The translations under genes and the position numbers were made by a program. Positions 16,152 to 24,030 of a DNA stretch of 27,231 bases are shown in pieces. The stretch's first letter is position 1; every line of letters begins with the position of its first letter. Under the pieces are notes generated by a model. That model worked only from the letters and a program-made list of their open reading frames with translations. It was not told where the DNA came from and searched no databases. Source of the stretch: JARFVT01 sp036677425. GTDB taxonomy: Bacteria; Pseudomonadota; Alphaproteobacteria; UBA8366; Aestuariispiraceae. The stretch is taken from NCBI GenBank assembly GCA_036677425.1, contig JARFVT010000003.1, positions 1 to 27,231 on the forward strand. The letters are read 5' to 3'.

Positions 16152-17909
16152 ATGACAATCTTAAACGAATCTTTAGCAGGAAATTTAGCGAATAGTTTTT
16201 TCAGTGCCCGCGCTTCAAAAAAAGACCAATCGGCTGAAATACATAGTGATATGGCAGATAAATCATACCTAAAAGGCAATCAAGACAGCCCATTATTATT
16301 TAATACGATTGGTAATATATTTGCTAAAACCGTAGAGAGATTTGGACCAAAAGAAGCCGCAGTTTTTTTAAAACAAAATAAGCGATTCAGCTATTATGAT
16401 TTAGATCGTGAAGTTGATCGGCTTGCTGGCGGGTTGTTATCGCTTGGCTTAAAAACCGGTAATCGCGTTGGTATATGGTCGCCTAACCGCTATGAATGGC
16501 TGATCACTCAATTTGCAACAGCCAAAATCGGCCTTATTTTAGTGACAATAAATCCCGCGTATAGGCTTAATGAATTGGAATACACGCTTAATAAAGTTAC
16601 CTGCAAGGCATTAATTTTTGCACCTGAATTTAAATCATCAAATTATATTGAGATGATTAAAAAATTAATTCCAGAATTGGCGGTAGCGAAGAATAATGAA
16701 GTGGTTTCTAAAAAAATTCCATCTTTAAAACATCTAATACATATGGGCAATATGGATGAAAATGGTATGTATAATTTTGAGCAAGTTTGTAAGTTAACCG
16801 CCCCCGCCCATAAAATGATGATTAAAACAATTGCCGCCAGCTTAGACCCTGATGATGCTATAAATATTCAGTTCACTAGTGGCACGACGGGTACGCCGAA
16901 AGGTGCTACGCTTAGCCATTACAACATTTTGAACAATGCAAATTTTGTAACTAAAACCATCGATTTCGACGAAACAGATATTTTATGCATACCCGTACCG
17001 CTTTACCATTGTTTTGGTATGGTTATAGGAAGCCTTGGCTGTGTCATTCGCGGTGCATCTATGATCTTCCCCAGTGAATCATTTGAACCGTTGGCTTGTT
17101 TGAAAGCAGTAGAAAATGAAGATTGTACTGCCATATATGGCGTGCCAACCATGTTTGTTGCCATGTTTTCCGACCCAAGTTTTGATCAAAGAGATTATTC
17201 AAGTCTTAGAACAGGTATTATGGCAGGCGCATTATGCCCGATCGAGGTGATGAATAAGGCAGTTGGTAAAATGAATTTAAAACAACTTACCATTTGCTAT
17301 GGTATGACTGAAACCAGCCCAGTATCGTTTCAAACCCACATCGATACGCCGTTAGATAAACGCGTGTCTACGGTTGGGTTAGTGCATCCGCATTTGGAAG
17401 TTAAAATAATTGGTGAAAATGGCAAATTAACTTCAATTGGCAAAAAAGGCGAGCTATGCACGCGCGGTTATAGTGTCATGCTTGGCTATTGGGACGATGA
17501 TGATGCAACTAATAAAGTTATAAAAGCCGATGGATGGCTACATACTGGCGATCTTGCGATAATTGATAATGACGGTTACGGCAATATTGTCGGCCGCATT
17601 AAAGATATGATAATTCGTGGTGGTGAAAATATCTATCCAAAAGAGGTTGAGGATTATTTATTCAAGCATAATGATATTATCAATGTTCAAGTTTTTGGTA
17701 TCCATTCTGATAGCTTTGGTGAAGAAGTATGTGCTTTCATCACTCTTAAAGACGGTGTTAAACTGTCAAAAGACGCGGTGGTAGAATTTTGCAAGGGGCA
17801 GATTGCCCATTATAAAATCCCAAAATATATTAAATTTGTAGAAGAGATGCCCATGACGGTTACTGGAAAACCACAAAAATTTATTATGCGGCAAATTATG
17901 GAAAATTGA
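16152..17909 (+). CDS. AMP-forming acyl-CoA synthetase
   Basis: The 585-residue adenylate-forming enzyme has the P-loop TSGTTGTPKG (242-251), TICYGMTETSP, the hinge region DGWLHTGDLAIIDNDGYGNI followed by GRIKDMIIRGGENIYPKEVE, and the C-terminal catalytic Lys in TGKPQK (about 576). It converts a carboxylic acid, ATP and CoA to acyl-CoA. The sequence is closest in memory to medium/long-chain (AlkK/FadD-like) ligases; chain length cannot be read off. It lies 51 bases after the amidase and would activate the acid released there (inference). The first 33 residues are not part of the conserved fold, and MADKSYLKG at 16251 is an alternative start. Confidence 0.88.
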   Translation: MTILNESLAGNLANSFFSARASKKDQSAEIHSDMADKSYLKGNQDSPLLFNTIGNIFAKTVERFGPKEAAVFLKQNKRFSYYDLDREVDRLAGGLLSLGLKTGNRVGIWSPNRYEWLITQFATAKIGLILVTINPAYRLNELEYTLNKVTCKALIFAPEFKSSNYIEMIKKLIPELAVAKNNEVVSKKIPSLKHLIHMGNMDENGMYNFEQVCKLTAPAHKMMIKTIAASLDPDDAINIQFTSGTTGTPKGATLSHYNILNNANFVTKTIDFDETDILCIPVPLYHCFGMVIGSLGCVIRGASMIFPSESFEPLACLKAVENEDCTAIYGVPTMFVAMFSDPSFDQRDYSSLRTGIMAGALCPIEVMNKAVGKMNLKQLTICYGMTETSPVSFQTHIDTPLDKRVSTVGLVHPHLEVKIIGENGKLTSIGKKGELCTRGYSVMLGYWDDDDATNKVIKADGWLHTGDLAIIDNDGYGNIVGRIKDMIIRGGENIYPKEVEDYLFKHNDIINVQVFGIHSDSFGEEVCAFITLKDGVKLSKDAVVEFCKGQIAHYKIPKYIKFVEEMPMTVTGKPQKFIMRQIMEN

Positions 17910-19020
17910 TATATCCCTATAAAGTAGGACACCTTATTGTGATGTGGCTACCTTATTTAGGACAAGTAAGTTACATAGGTAATACCTCATTTATAATGGG
18001 AATGGATTCAATGGGTCAGGGCAACAACGTCTCTAGTTTATGTGCTGGAGTTTGGAAGTCCAGTATTTTTCTTGGTCGCGAATTTAGCTGATTTGCAATA
18101 ATATTTAGCTCGTCTTGGGAGTGATATGATAAGCAACTATCTTTTGGAAAATATTGCCTTAACAATCCATTTGTATTTTCATTGGTACCTCGCTGCCACG
18201 GGCTTCTAGGGTCACAGAAATAGACATCCATATTGGGTTCGAGCGAAATTTTTTATGAGCTGCTAATTCTGTTCCCCGATCCCAAATAAGGCTTTGTTTT
18301 AAAAGCTTAGGAAGTTTACTCATTTGCCAAACCAGTGCTGATACGACGGCTTCAGTTTTTCGATCATCTATCTTTACAAAAATGGTAAAACGAGACTGAC
18401 CTTCAACGACGGCATCTACAATCCTGCCTCGCGATCCTGCCTCGTGATCCTGTCTTGTAGATTCTAGCATGCCTAAACTTTCTTTTTATTCTCAAATAAT
18501 TACGCATCTCCTTATGGAGCAGTCCACGCGTTTGAATAAATAAGCTTTTATAGATCGTTTCATGAGACATATGCATAGTTTTGCCACATGGATATATTAG
18601 CATTAGCCAACCTGATATTTGCTCAGGCGACCAGTTTAGAGATAATTTTTTGATAACTAAGTTTTTAAATATTCTATGATTGGCAAGCCAGCAGAGTTTT
18701 GGACGCTTGCCATGCTTCCACGCTCTTTTATCAGCAATTAGTGCTCGATATCGCTTGACGACCTCCATTCTTTTTGACTTCCCGACTAATGGTGGACGCA
18801 TTGCGTGAAAGTAACTTTGCAATTGATCTTATCGTTTGACCCGCTGCTAGCCCTTGAGAAATCTCTTCTCGCTCAGCCAAGGATAAAGCAAGAATGCTTC
18901 GAGTCTTTTGTAAGGTTGAATGACTCCGTGATAACGCAGATATGAAAAAACAGTAGCAGGAGGTTTGTGAATAGCCTTCGCGATCTCTGCCATTTGACCT
19001 GCGCCCCAACTTTGTACCAG

Positions 19021-19926
19021 TTAGCCGTAGAGTCCTTTAGTTAAGTTTTTATCAATTATTTGATCATTTGCAACCATTATGGGGGCATTCCCCCATAATG
19101 GTTGGTCGTTTTTATTTTGCAAAGCTTGTATTGGGCTTTGCCCATCCAAGGCTGAGTGCGGCCTTACATGATTATAATCATCGCGCCAATCTGCTAATAT
19201 CTTACGAACATGATGAAGGTCTTCAAACAGTGTTTCATTTAAACATTCATCACGTAATTTACCATTGAAGCTTTCCACAAACCCGTTTTGCATCGGCTTG
19301 CCTGGTGCGATGTAATGCCAATTGATGCCCATGTCGCCTTGCCATTTTAGTAGGGCATTTGATGTCATTTCCGTGCCGTTATCGCTGACTATTGTATCTG
19401 GCTTGCCACGTATTGCTATTATGTTATCTAACTCACGGGACAAACGATGACCACCGATCGATGTATCAGCCACCAGTGCCAAACATTCTCGGCTGCTATC
19501 ATCAACAACACATAACATTCTAAAACGCCTGCCATCCATAAAACTATCACTGACAAAATCAAGCGACCAGCGTTCGTTGACCTTAGAAGGCACTGCAATC
19601 GGTGATCTTGTGCCAATAGCACGCTTGCGACCATTCCGTTTGCGAACTGCCAAACCTTCTTCTTTATACAAACGCCGAAGCTTCTTATGGTTAAGGTGAT
19701 AACCCTCACGTGCCAATAAAATATGCAGACGGCGATAGCCAAAGCGTTTACGTAAATGCGATAATTCGCGTAATCTGCTGCGTAATACCGCATCATTGGG
19801 TCGTACGGATTGGTACCGGATTAAAGATCGTTCCACGTTAAGCATTAAACACGCCCGCCGCTCACTCACCATAAAATTTGTTCGAAGGTGAGTGAGCGCA
19901 TCTCGCTTGCCAGCGGGCGTTACCAT
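19021..19926 (-). CDS. IS3-family transposase OrfB (integrase core)
   Basis: The 301-residue product has an N-terminal HTH_21-type region (RFGYRRLHILLAREGYHLNH, then KKLRRLYKEEGL) and an rve integrase core with the DDE triad D123 (WSLDFV), D182 (SDNGTE) and E218 (NGFVESFNGKLRDE); the D-35-E spacing is that of IS3. It ends with R-P-H-S-A-L. The start overlaps the end of orfA. The active protein is probably an OrfAB fusion made by -1 frameshifting at the A7 run 19926-19932. The 3' part of the gene contains a perfect 15-bp hairpin. Confidence 0.92.
   Translation of the reverse strand: MVTPAGKRDALTHLRTNFMVSERRACLMLNVERSLIRYQSVRPNDAVLRSRLRELSHLRKRFGYRRLHILLAREGYHLNHKKLRRLYKEEGLAVRKRNGRKRAIGTRSPIAVPSKVNERWSLDFVSDSFMDGRRFRMLCVVDDSSRECLALVADTSIGGHRLSRELDNIIAIRGKPDTIVSDNGTEMTSNALLKWQGDMGINWHYIAPGKPMQNGFVESFNGKLRDECLNETLFEDLHHVRKILADWRDDYNHVRPHSALDGQSPIQALQNKNDQPLWGNAPIMVANDQIIDKNLTKGLYG
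19071..19104. repeat. Perfect 15-bp hairpin inside orfB (copy 1)
   Basis: The arms 19071-19085 and 19090-19104 are perfectly complementary around a 4-base loop. They lie in the last 40 codons of orfB. The same structure is present in copy 2 at 25113-25127 and 25132-25146. It may protect the element from read-through or act as a terminator-like or mRNA-stabilising element. Confidence 0.7.
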
Positions 19927-20186
19927 TTTTTTGCATTCACATCTTTCAACATCGAAATATCCAAATGGGCATCCGCCAGCAAAGATTTTAAACGGCGGTT
20001 TTCATCTTCAAGCAATTTTAATCGTTTAGCATCACTGACTTCCATGCCGCCATATTTTGACTTCCACTTGTAAAATGTACTTTCTGCAATTCCGTGTCTG
20101 CGGCAAAAATCTGCGGTGGTAATGCCAGATTCCTGCTCTTTTAATATACGAATAATCTGTTCTTCGTTAAATCTACTACGTTTCAT
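19920..20186 (-). CDS. IS3-family transposase OrfA
   Basis: The 88-residue helix-turn-helix protein (FNEEQIIRILKEQESGITTA, then DFCRRHGIAESTFYKWKSKY) is followed by a leucine-zipper helix (LKLLEDENRRLKSLLADAHL). It recognises the IS ends and multimerises with OrfB. It stops after ..AKKW just beyond an A_AAA_AAA slippery heptamer, which places ribosomes in the orfB frame. It differs from copy 2 by Arg in place of Cys in DENRRLK. Confidence 0.9.
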   Translation of the reverse strand: MKRSRFNEEQIIRILKEQESGITTADFCRRHGIAESTFYKWKSKYGGMEVSDAKRLKLLEDENRRLKSLLADAHLDISMLKDVNAKKW

Positions 20187-20406
20187 TCTGATCTTCCTCC
20201 TGTTGAGAAAGACTCTACTTATAAATGGACTAATTTAAAGGGCGCAGGTCACATTGAATGACCGCTTCCCCACTTGTCCCAAATTATCGACTTCTTATAC
20301 TCATCCATAGTATTTGAACTGTACATACGCTGTGCTCCTTCTAAAAAGGTTTATATCGTATGTTGCCATGACCCATTGAATCCATCACTTTTATAAGTAG
20401 AATTTT

Positions 20407-20593
20407 CTCTTAATTTAAAACAGGAGATTTTACATGAAAAATTTATGGCACGCAGGCAGTCGGATTATTAGTATTTGAAAACAAGCATTGGCCTTCAAAT
20501 AAATCACTCTTGCACTCTGGATTTCATCAATAACGGTCGTTTTTGATAGATTGTTTTTATCTTCATGATATAGCCAAAAAACAGCAACAAACA
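20407..20593 (+). other. Gap with a short leader-like frame
   Basis: Within this stretch a well-spaced AGGAG precedes an ATG at 20434 that opens a 14-codon frame (MKNLWHAGSRIISI). It might be a leader peptide or the stump of a gene truncated by IS insertion. Nothing else is recognised. Confidence 0.3.
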
Positions 20594-20656
20594 TTCTCAA
20601 AACTGTTTATTGAAACCAGCCCTCTTAAAAGCTATAATTTATTTAAGTTTTGAGAA
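20594..20656. promoter_or_regulatory. Inverted repeat upstream of the recombinase, candidate res site
   Basis: TTCTCAAAAC (20594-20603) and GTTTTGAGAA (20647-20656) are perfect inverted repeats 43 bases apart, directly before the recombinase start codon at 20666. Serine resolvases commonly bind and autoregulate at such a site next to their own gene. Function is inferred. Confidence 0.45.
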
Positions 20657-20665
20657 GAGGAAAAT

Positions 20666-21232
20666 ATGCTTATAGGATATGCGAGAGTTTCAACACAAGA
20701 TCAAAATCCTGATCTTCAAATCGATGCGCTAAAAGCTTTGAATTGTGAAAAAATATATCATGAAACAGCCTCAGGAGCGCAGCGCGACCGCCCGGAGTTA
20801 ATAAACGCCCTCAATTATATACGCAAAGGCGATACGCTTGTCGTATGGAAATTAGATCGGCTAGCGCGTTCATTAAAACAGCTTATTGAAACTGTGGAAG
20901 AATTAGATGGGCGTGGTATTGCTTTGCGCTCGATTACAGAGGCCATAGACACAAGTACGGCTGGTGGTAAATTAGTATTTCATATATTTGGAGCATTAGC
21001 AGAATTTGAACGCGGTATAATCAGAGAGCGCACTATGTCAGGTTTAGAATCTGCGCGTAAACGTGGCAGGCTCGGTGGCCGTCCTCCTTCTCTATCTGAA
21101 AAACAAAAAGAAGCCATAGAAATTTTACTCAAAAACTCGCAAGGCACAGTGGCAGATATTGCCAAGCAATATAATACTAGTGTCGCAACTATATATCGCT
21201 ATTTCCCTAAAGGACGGAGTGGGTTTATCTAA
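20666..21232 (+). CDS. Serine recombinase (resolvase/invertase family)
   Basis: The 188-residue product has the family catalytic domain: YARVSTQDQN with nucleophile S9, KIYHETASGAQRDRPEL, VVWKLDRLARS (D64, R65, R68), and FHIFGALAEFERGIIRERT. A C-terminal helix-turn-helix follows (GTVADIAKQYNTSVATIYRY). Length and domain order match Tn3-type resolvases and small plasmid invertases. It would resolve plasmid or cointegrate multimers or invert DNA. Its neighbours are plasmid partition and toxin-antitoxin genes, so multimer resolution is the likely role. GAAGAGGAAA precedes the start. The gene appears intact, unlike much of this segment. Confidence 0.9.
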   Translation: MLIGYARVSTQDQNPDLQIDALKALNCEKIYHETASGAQRDRPELINALNYIRKGDTLVVWKLDRLARSLKQLIETVEELDGRGIALRSITEAIDTSTAGGKLVFHIFGALAEFERGIIRERTMSGLESARKRGRLGGRPPSLSEKQKEAIEILLKNSQGTVADIAKQYNTSVATIYRYFPKGRSGFI

Positions 21233-21328
21233 TATATAGGGTGGGTTTCAAAATTTGACATTGTGTCCCAAATGGCATACAATTAGTTATAATGTCATTA
21301 TCATTTAAATATATCGAGTATGATAGCC

Positions 21329-21594
21329 ATGTCAAAAACATCAGTTGTAAAAGCGCGTATGGAGCCAGAATTAAAAGCAAAAGGAGAGGCAATTCTGAAA
21401 TCTCTCGGGCTTAGCACTAGTACAGCTATTACTCTTTTTTTACTCAGCTTGTTAGTAGGCGGCATTTTCCACTAGAGCTTAAAGTTCCAAATGATGAAAC
21501 TATTCTTTCTTTTGAAGAGGCAAAAAACCCTAAAAATCTAACTTCATATAAAGATGTGAATGAAGCTTTTACGGATATATGGGATAGTGAGTGA
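21329..21594 (+). pseudogene. DinJ/RelB-type antitoxin with -1 frame change at T7
   Basis: The first frame reads MSKTSVVKARMEPELKAKGE and continues to AITLFLL before stopping at 21475. The family sequence resumes in the -1 frame: FTQLVSRRHFPLELKVPN, then a C-terminal tail ending DIWDSE at 21594. The change of frame falls exactly at T_TTT_TTA (21436-21442), in the phase needed for -1 ribosomal frameshifting; a T7/T8 length change would give the same result. The whole product would be about 88 residues, the normal DinJ size. Three readings are open: true mutation, sequencing error in the homopolymer, or recoding. The intact toxin gene next to it makes the last two attractive. Confidence 0.75.
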
Positions 21595-21606
21595 ATATTT
21601 TAATCC

Positions 21607-21876
21607 ATGAAAATAGCACTATTAACGTCAAGCTTCAAAAAAGATATGAAACGTCAGAAAAAACTTGGGAAGTCTAAAGAAAAGCTCCAAGTTATAATGG
21701 AGGCTATTTGTTGTGATGGCGATGCTCCTGAAGAATGCTCCCCGCATAACCTATCAGGAAACTGGGCAAATTATCGAGAATGCCATATAGAGCCAGACTG
21801 GCTTCTAATCTACACTATTGAAGAAAAATACATAATTTTTTATCGAACAGGGACGCATTCTGATCTGTTCCATTGA
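21607..21876 (+). CDS. yafQ: YafQ-family mRNA interferase toxin
   Basis: The 89-residue product matches YafQ: SSFKKDMKRQKKLGKSKEKL, then HNLSGNWANYRECHIEPDWL and YIIFYRTGTHSDLF. The residues known to be catalytic in E. coli YafQ (H50, H63, D67, H87, with W68 beside) align here as H47, H60, D64, W65 and H84, all offset by three. It should be an active ribosome-dependent mRNA endonuclease, normally held by DinJ. The antitoxin gene just upstream is out of frame, so control of this toxin is an open question. The start follows the antitoxin stop by 12 bases. Confidence 0.88.
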   Translation: MKIALLTSSFKKDMKRQKKLGKSKEKLQVIMEAICCDGDAPEECSPHNLSGNWANYRECHIEPDWLLIYTIEEKYIIFYRTGTHSDLFH

Positions 21877-21928
21877 TTGCCTTTAAGGCTGTTTTATAGT
21901 ATATAGTTTTATATTTAAGGATGATGAA

Positions 21929-22553
21929 ATGAAAAACCCTAAGCTAGTTAGTATATGGAATCCAAAGGGCGGATAGGGCAAGTCTATGTTAGCCATTAAT
22001 TTAGCGGCGGCTTATGTTGAATTGGGTTTGGTTCCTATTATTATTTGCCAAGACCAGCAAGGCACATCAATAAATTATTATAATAATGGAAATTTAAATT
22101 TTGAAGCCTTAGGAGATTTACCGCAGACGCAGCCAGACGCAGACATTATTTTAATTGACCATCAAGCAAGTGATTGGCAAGTGCCGCAAACAAGGCTTTT
22201 AGTGATGCCTTTAAAACCTGCTCGCGATCAGTAATGCAACCTATCTTGATGCGCGGAAACGTGCTGAAGCAAAAAGCAAAGAGATTATTAGCATTGTAAC
22301 AGATGGACAAGCGCATAGAAAAAGCGAATTAGAAATGGTAAAATATTTAGAAGTAAATGGGGCATTTATAATATCCTCTAGTGGTGTTTTTAGTCGTGCT
22401 GCTAAAGATTACCGAAGTATATTCGACCCAAGCCTGAATAAGGCTTATAAAATTGGAGAGCGTAGAAAAGAATTAAATAAAATTTTGGCAGCTATATTGC
22501 TCGCCACAGGTGTAGAGACCACAAAGAAAAAAGGAGACTTGGGCAATGTCTAA
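21929..22553 (+). pseudogene. ParA-type partition ATPase with amber codon in Walker A and a frameshift
   Basis: The frame begins MKNPKLVSIWNPKGG, meets TAG at 21974-21976 and continues GKSMLAINLAAAYVELGLVP. The stop sits inside the deviant Walker A motif K-G-G-x-G-K-S, where CAG (Gln) would need only one transition. The Walker A' region IILIDHQASDWQVPQT follows. A second lesion near 22222 shifts the frame from PARDQ to ISNATYLDARKRAEAKSKEI, and the rest reads to 22553. A restored protein would be about 207 residues, the size of small plasmid ParA (ParF-like) proteins. The preceding region 21877-21928 holds AAGG before the ATG. Confidence 0.85.
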
Positions 22554-22781
22554 ACCGTCATGGGCAAATGAGGAAGAAAATCGTGCCAAAATTACAACGA
22601 GTGGAAAGAGAGCCTAAGCGGACACAAAAAGCTTTTTATATTCAGTCGAAATATGCGGAAGCTTTTGAATATTTTGTTTTAAAACAAAAGAGAGCTAAAG
22701 GTAAAAAAAGCCCCAGAATTGGCTGAAGAAGCTATAAAATTACTTCTTGCCAAATATGGGGAAAATACAAAAGAATTATAA
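22546..22781 (+). pseudogene. Partition-partner gene with two frameshifts
   Basis: The ATG at 22546 overlaps the parA stop and opens MSKPSWANEEENRAK. The sequence then continues in other frames as KLQRVEREPKRTQKAFYIQS, KYAEAFEYFVLKQKRAKGKK and finally APELAEEAIKLLLAKYGENT to 22781. A restored product would be roughly 78 residues and basic in the middle. Small second genes of parA operons encode centromere-binding proteins, so that is the likely identity. This is judged from position and size, not from a recognised motif. With parA it shows the partition operon is dead. Confidence 0.6.
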
Positions 22782-22931
22782 ATGAACTAACTTAATGAGA
22801 ACGGGTCACAAATATCAAACTTAATGTTTTATAGCTTAGGCGGCTTTGCTAAAACTTGCAAAAACTATTTATTTGTGCAATATATAGAATATTTTTAAGG
22901 TTATAACTTTAATTTTTCATGAGGTGTCATT

Positions 22932-23177
22932 ATGGCTGCAACGTCTATAAGTGTTTCTGCAAATATTCCTGTAGAGCTTGGAGCAATGTTAGATAAGGTT
23001 TCACGGGCTGAGGAAAGGTCTAAAAGCTATTACATCAAAAAAGGGTTAGAGCAATTATTGAGAGATAAGCTTGAAGATTTAGAAGATTACGAGGAGGCAA
23101 AAGAAGCGCATGAGGCGTTTATTGCATCTGGTGAAAAGGCAGTGCCTTTTGAAGAAGTTTTTAGAAACGTAAAATAA
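22932..23177 (+). CDS. RelB-like ribbon-helix-helix antitoxin
   Basis: The 81-residue product begins with a ribbon-helix-helix: SISVSANIPVELGAMLDKVS, then RAEERSKSYYIKKGLEQLLR, followed by an acidic tail (KLEDLEDYEEAKEAHEAFIA) that would bind the toxin. It matches CopG-type antitoxins paired with RelE toxins. GAGGTG lies seven to eight bases before the ATG. The toxin gene follows after five bases. Both genes are intact, in contrast to the surrounding partition genes. Selection against losing an active toxin-antitoxin pair could explain that. Confidence 0.85.
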   Translation: MAATSISVSANIPVELGAMLDKVSRAEERSKSYYIKKGLEQLLRDKLEDLEDYEEAKEAHEAFIASGEKAVPFEEVFRNVK

Positions 23178-23182
23178 TAAAT

Positions 23183-23446
23183 ATGACATGGACGTTTGAA
23201 TTTTCAAAAAATGCAGAGAAACAGTTTAAAAAACTTGACGTTACAGTGCAGTCAAGGATTAAAAAAGCCGTCTTAGAAAGGATGGTTATAAATCCTAAAC
23301 TGGCGCTAATACCCTTAATAGGCGATAAAGCGAGGCTTTATAAATTTAGGGTAGGGGATTATAGGCTCTTATGTTCAAGAGATGATGATAAGTTTCATAT
23401 TTTAGTGGTAAAAGTGAAGCATAGAAAAAATATTTATAGCAAATAA
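23183..23446 (+). CDS. RelE-family toxin
   Basis: The 87-residue basic product has the RelE core: TFEFSKNAEKQFKKLDVTVQ, then GDKARLYKFRVGDYRLLCSR and ILVVKVKHRKNIY. The motif 'Y-K-x-R-x-G-D-Y-R-x-x-x' and the C-terminal K-V-x-H-R-K-x-x-Y are family hallmarks and include the basic and Tyr residues used in mRNA cleavage on the ribosome. It is encoded five bases after its antitoxin and is expected to be neutralised by it. Likely a plasmid-stabilising module. Confidence 0.87.
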   Translation: MTWTFEFSKNAEKQFKKLDVTVQSRIKKAVLERMVINPKLALIPLIGDKARLYKFRVGDYRLLCSRDDDKFHILVVKVKHRKNIYSK

Positions 23447-23487
23447 AAGCGTGTAGCAGGTTACAGGTTAACTGAATAACAGAAACC

Positions 23488-23965
23488 CTAAGGGGCTTTA
23501 CTTACTTTATCTTTAATAAAACCAATGAATGCCCCATTTGCATTGTTTGGCTTGAATCCATTTATAAGCTGTTGTGTGAATTGTGCGCGTAATTCGCTAT
23601 AATCCCATCCTGTGCTTGCATTATCAACAATGCGCGCCCTTTAGTTATGGTTTCAGGTTTGATGTATGGCATATCATTTAAATCGAAAAGAGGAATGGCT
23701 CGCCTAGGTTTGAATATCACAATATCATTTCCTAATAGTGAAAGTGTATAATCAGGCAAATGATTTGTCTCTATAAGCTTTCTTATAATAAAGCGGAATT
23801 TTACCAAACTAGACAGTGAACCAGTTTTATCTTTAAGTTTATCTAATCCAATTTTCCATTCAGAGCTTTTACCGCAATGTTTACGCGCTATTTCATAAAG
23901 GCGGCGTTCTAAGGGCTTCCTCAGGCGGAAATAGTCACGATTTATAGTTAAAACTTCTTTGCTTA
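23488..23965 (-). pseudogene. C-terminal part of a plasmid replication initiator RepA, truncated by IS3 and frameshifted
   Basis: On the minus strand the frame enters from the IS boundary and reads KEVLTINRDYFRLRKPLERR, LYEIARKHCGKSSEWKIGLD, KLKDKTGSLSSLVKFRFIIR and HLPDYTLSLLGNDIVIFKPR. After a frame change near 23625 it continues DNASTGWDYSELRAQFTQQL and GAFIGFIKDKVSKAP to the stop at 23488. This is the pattern of the RepA-type initiator family of alphaproteobacterial plasmids ('Y-x-L-A-R-K-H-C-G', 'L-x-x-K-x-G-S', 'L-P-D-Y'). The N-terminal part was removed at the IS3-family boundary. No replication can start from this fragment. It marks the segment as former plasmid backbone. Confidence 0.8.
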
Positions 23966-24030
23966 TGACCTGCGCCCTTTAAATTAGTCCATTTATAAGT
24001 AGAGTCTTTCTCAACAGGAGGAAGATCAGA

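Larger units (their letters stand above)
18995..20251 (-). mobile_element. IS3-family insertion sequence, copy 1
   Basis: The 1257-bp element has terminal inverted repeats TGACCTGCGCCC at both ends and a CATT flank on each side (18991-18994 and 20252-20255), which looks like a 4-bp target duplication inside the IS30-family transposase gene. It carries overlapping orfA and orfB on the minus strand and appears intact. It is nearly identical to the inverted copy at 23966-25222. Confidence 0.92.
18016..20326 (-). pseudogene. IS30-family transposase, frameshifted, internally deleted and split
   Basis: Translation would start at the ATG at 20326, preceded by AAGGAG, and reads MYSSNTMDEYKKSIIWDKWG before the IS3-family insertion. 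After it come MAEIAKAIHKPPATVFSYLR, then in shifted frames LSLAEREEISQGLAAGQTIR with the helix-turn-helix, LSLNWSPEQISGWL, MSHETIYKSLFIQTRG, GQSRFTIFVKI, LIWDRGTEL and YFCDPRSPWQRGTNENTNGL, ending LETLLP. The region between IVDA and GQSRFT, which in relatives holds the first catalytic Asp (H-W-E-G-D-L), is missing. With that deletion, several frameshifts and the insertion, no active transposase can be made. Confidence 0.85.
17980..20406 (-). mobile_element. IS30-family element interrupted by an IS3-family element
   Basis: Terminal inverted repeats of at least 24 bases lie at 18002-18025 and 20362-20385 (core ATGGATTCAATGGGTCA), with weaker similarity continuing about 20 bases outward. The outer left limit 17980 is set by where identity with the second copy stops at 25958; the right limit is approximate. 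Without the inserted 1257 bp and one CATT it is about 1.17 kb. The transposase is on the minus strand. No clear target duplication was found. Confidence 0.8.

Noticed and set aside
17918..17970. Repeated TAGGACA motifs after the acyl-CoA ligase
   Set aside because: They hint at an IS end or a terminator, but no clear inverted repeat or T-run is present.
17906..18091. 61-codon plus-strand frame overlapping the ligase stop
   Set aside because: It runs into the 3' end of the IS30-family element on the other strand and has no recognisable protein features.
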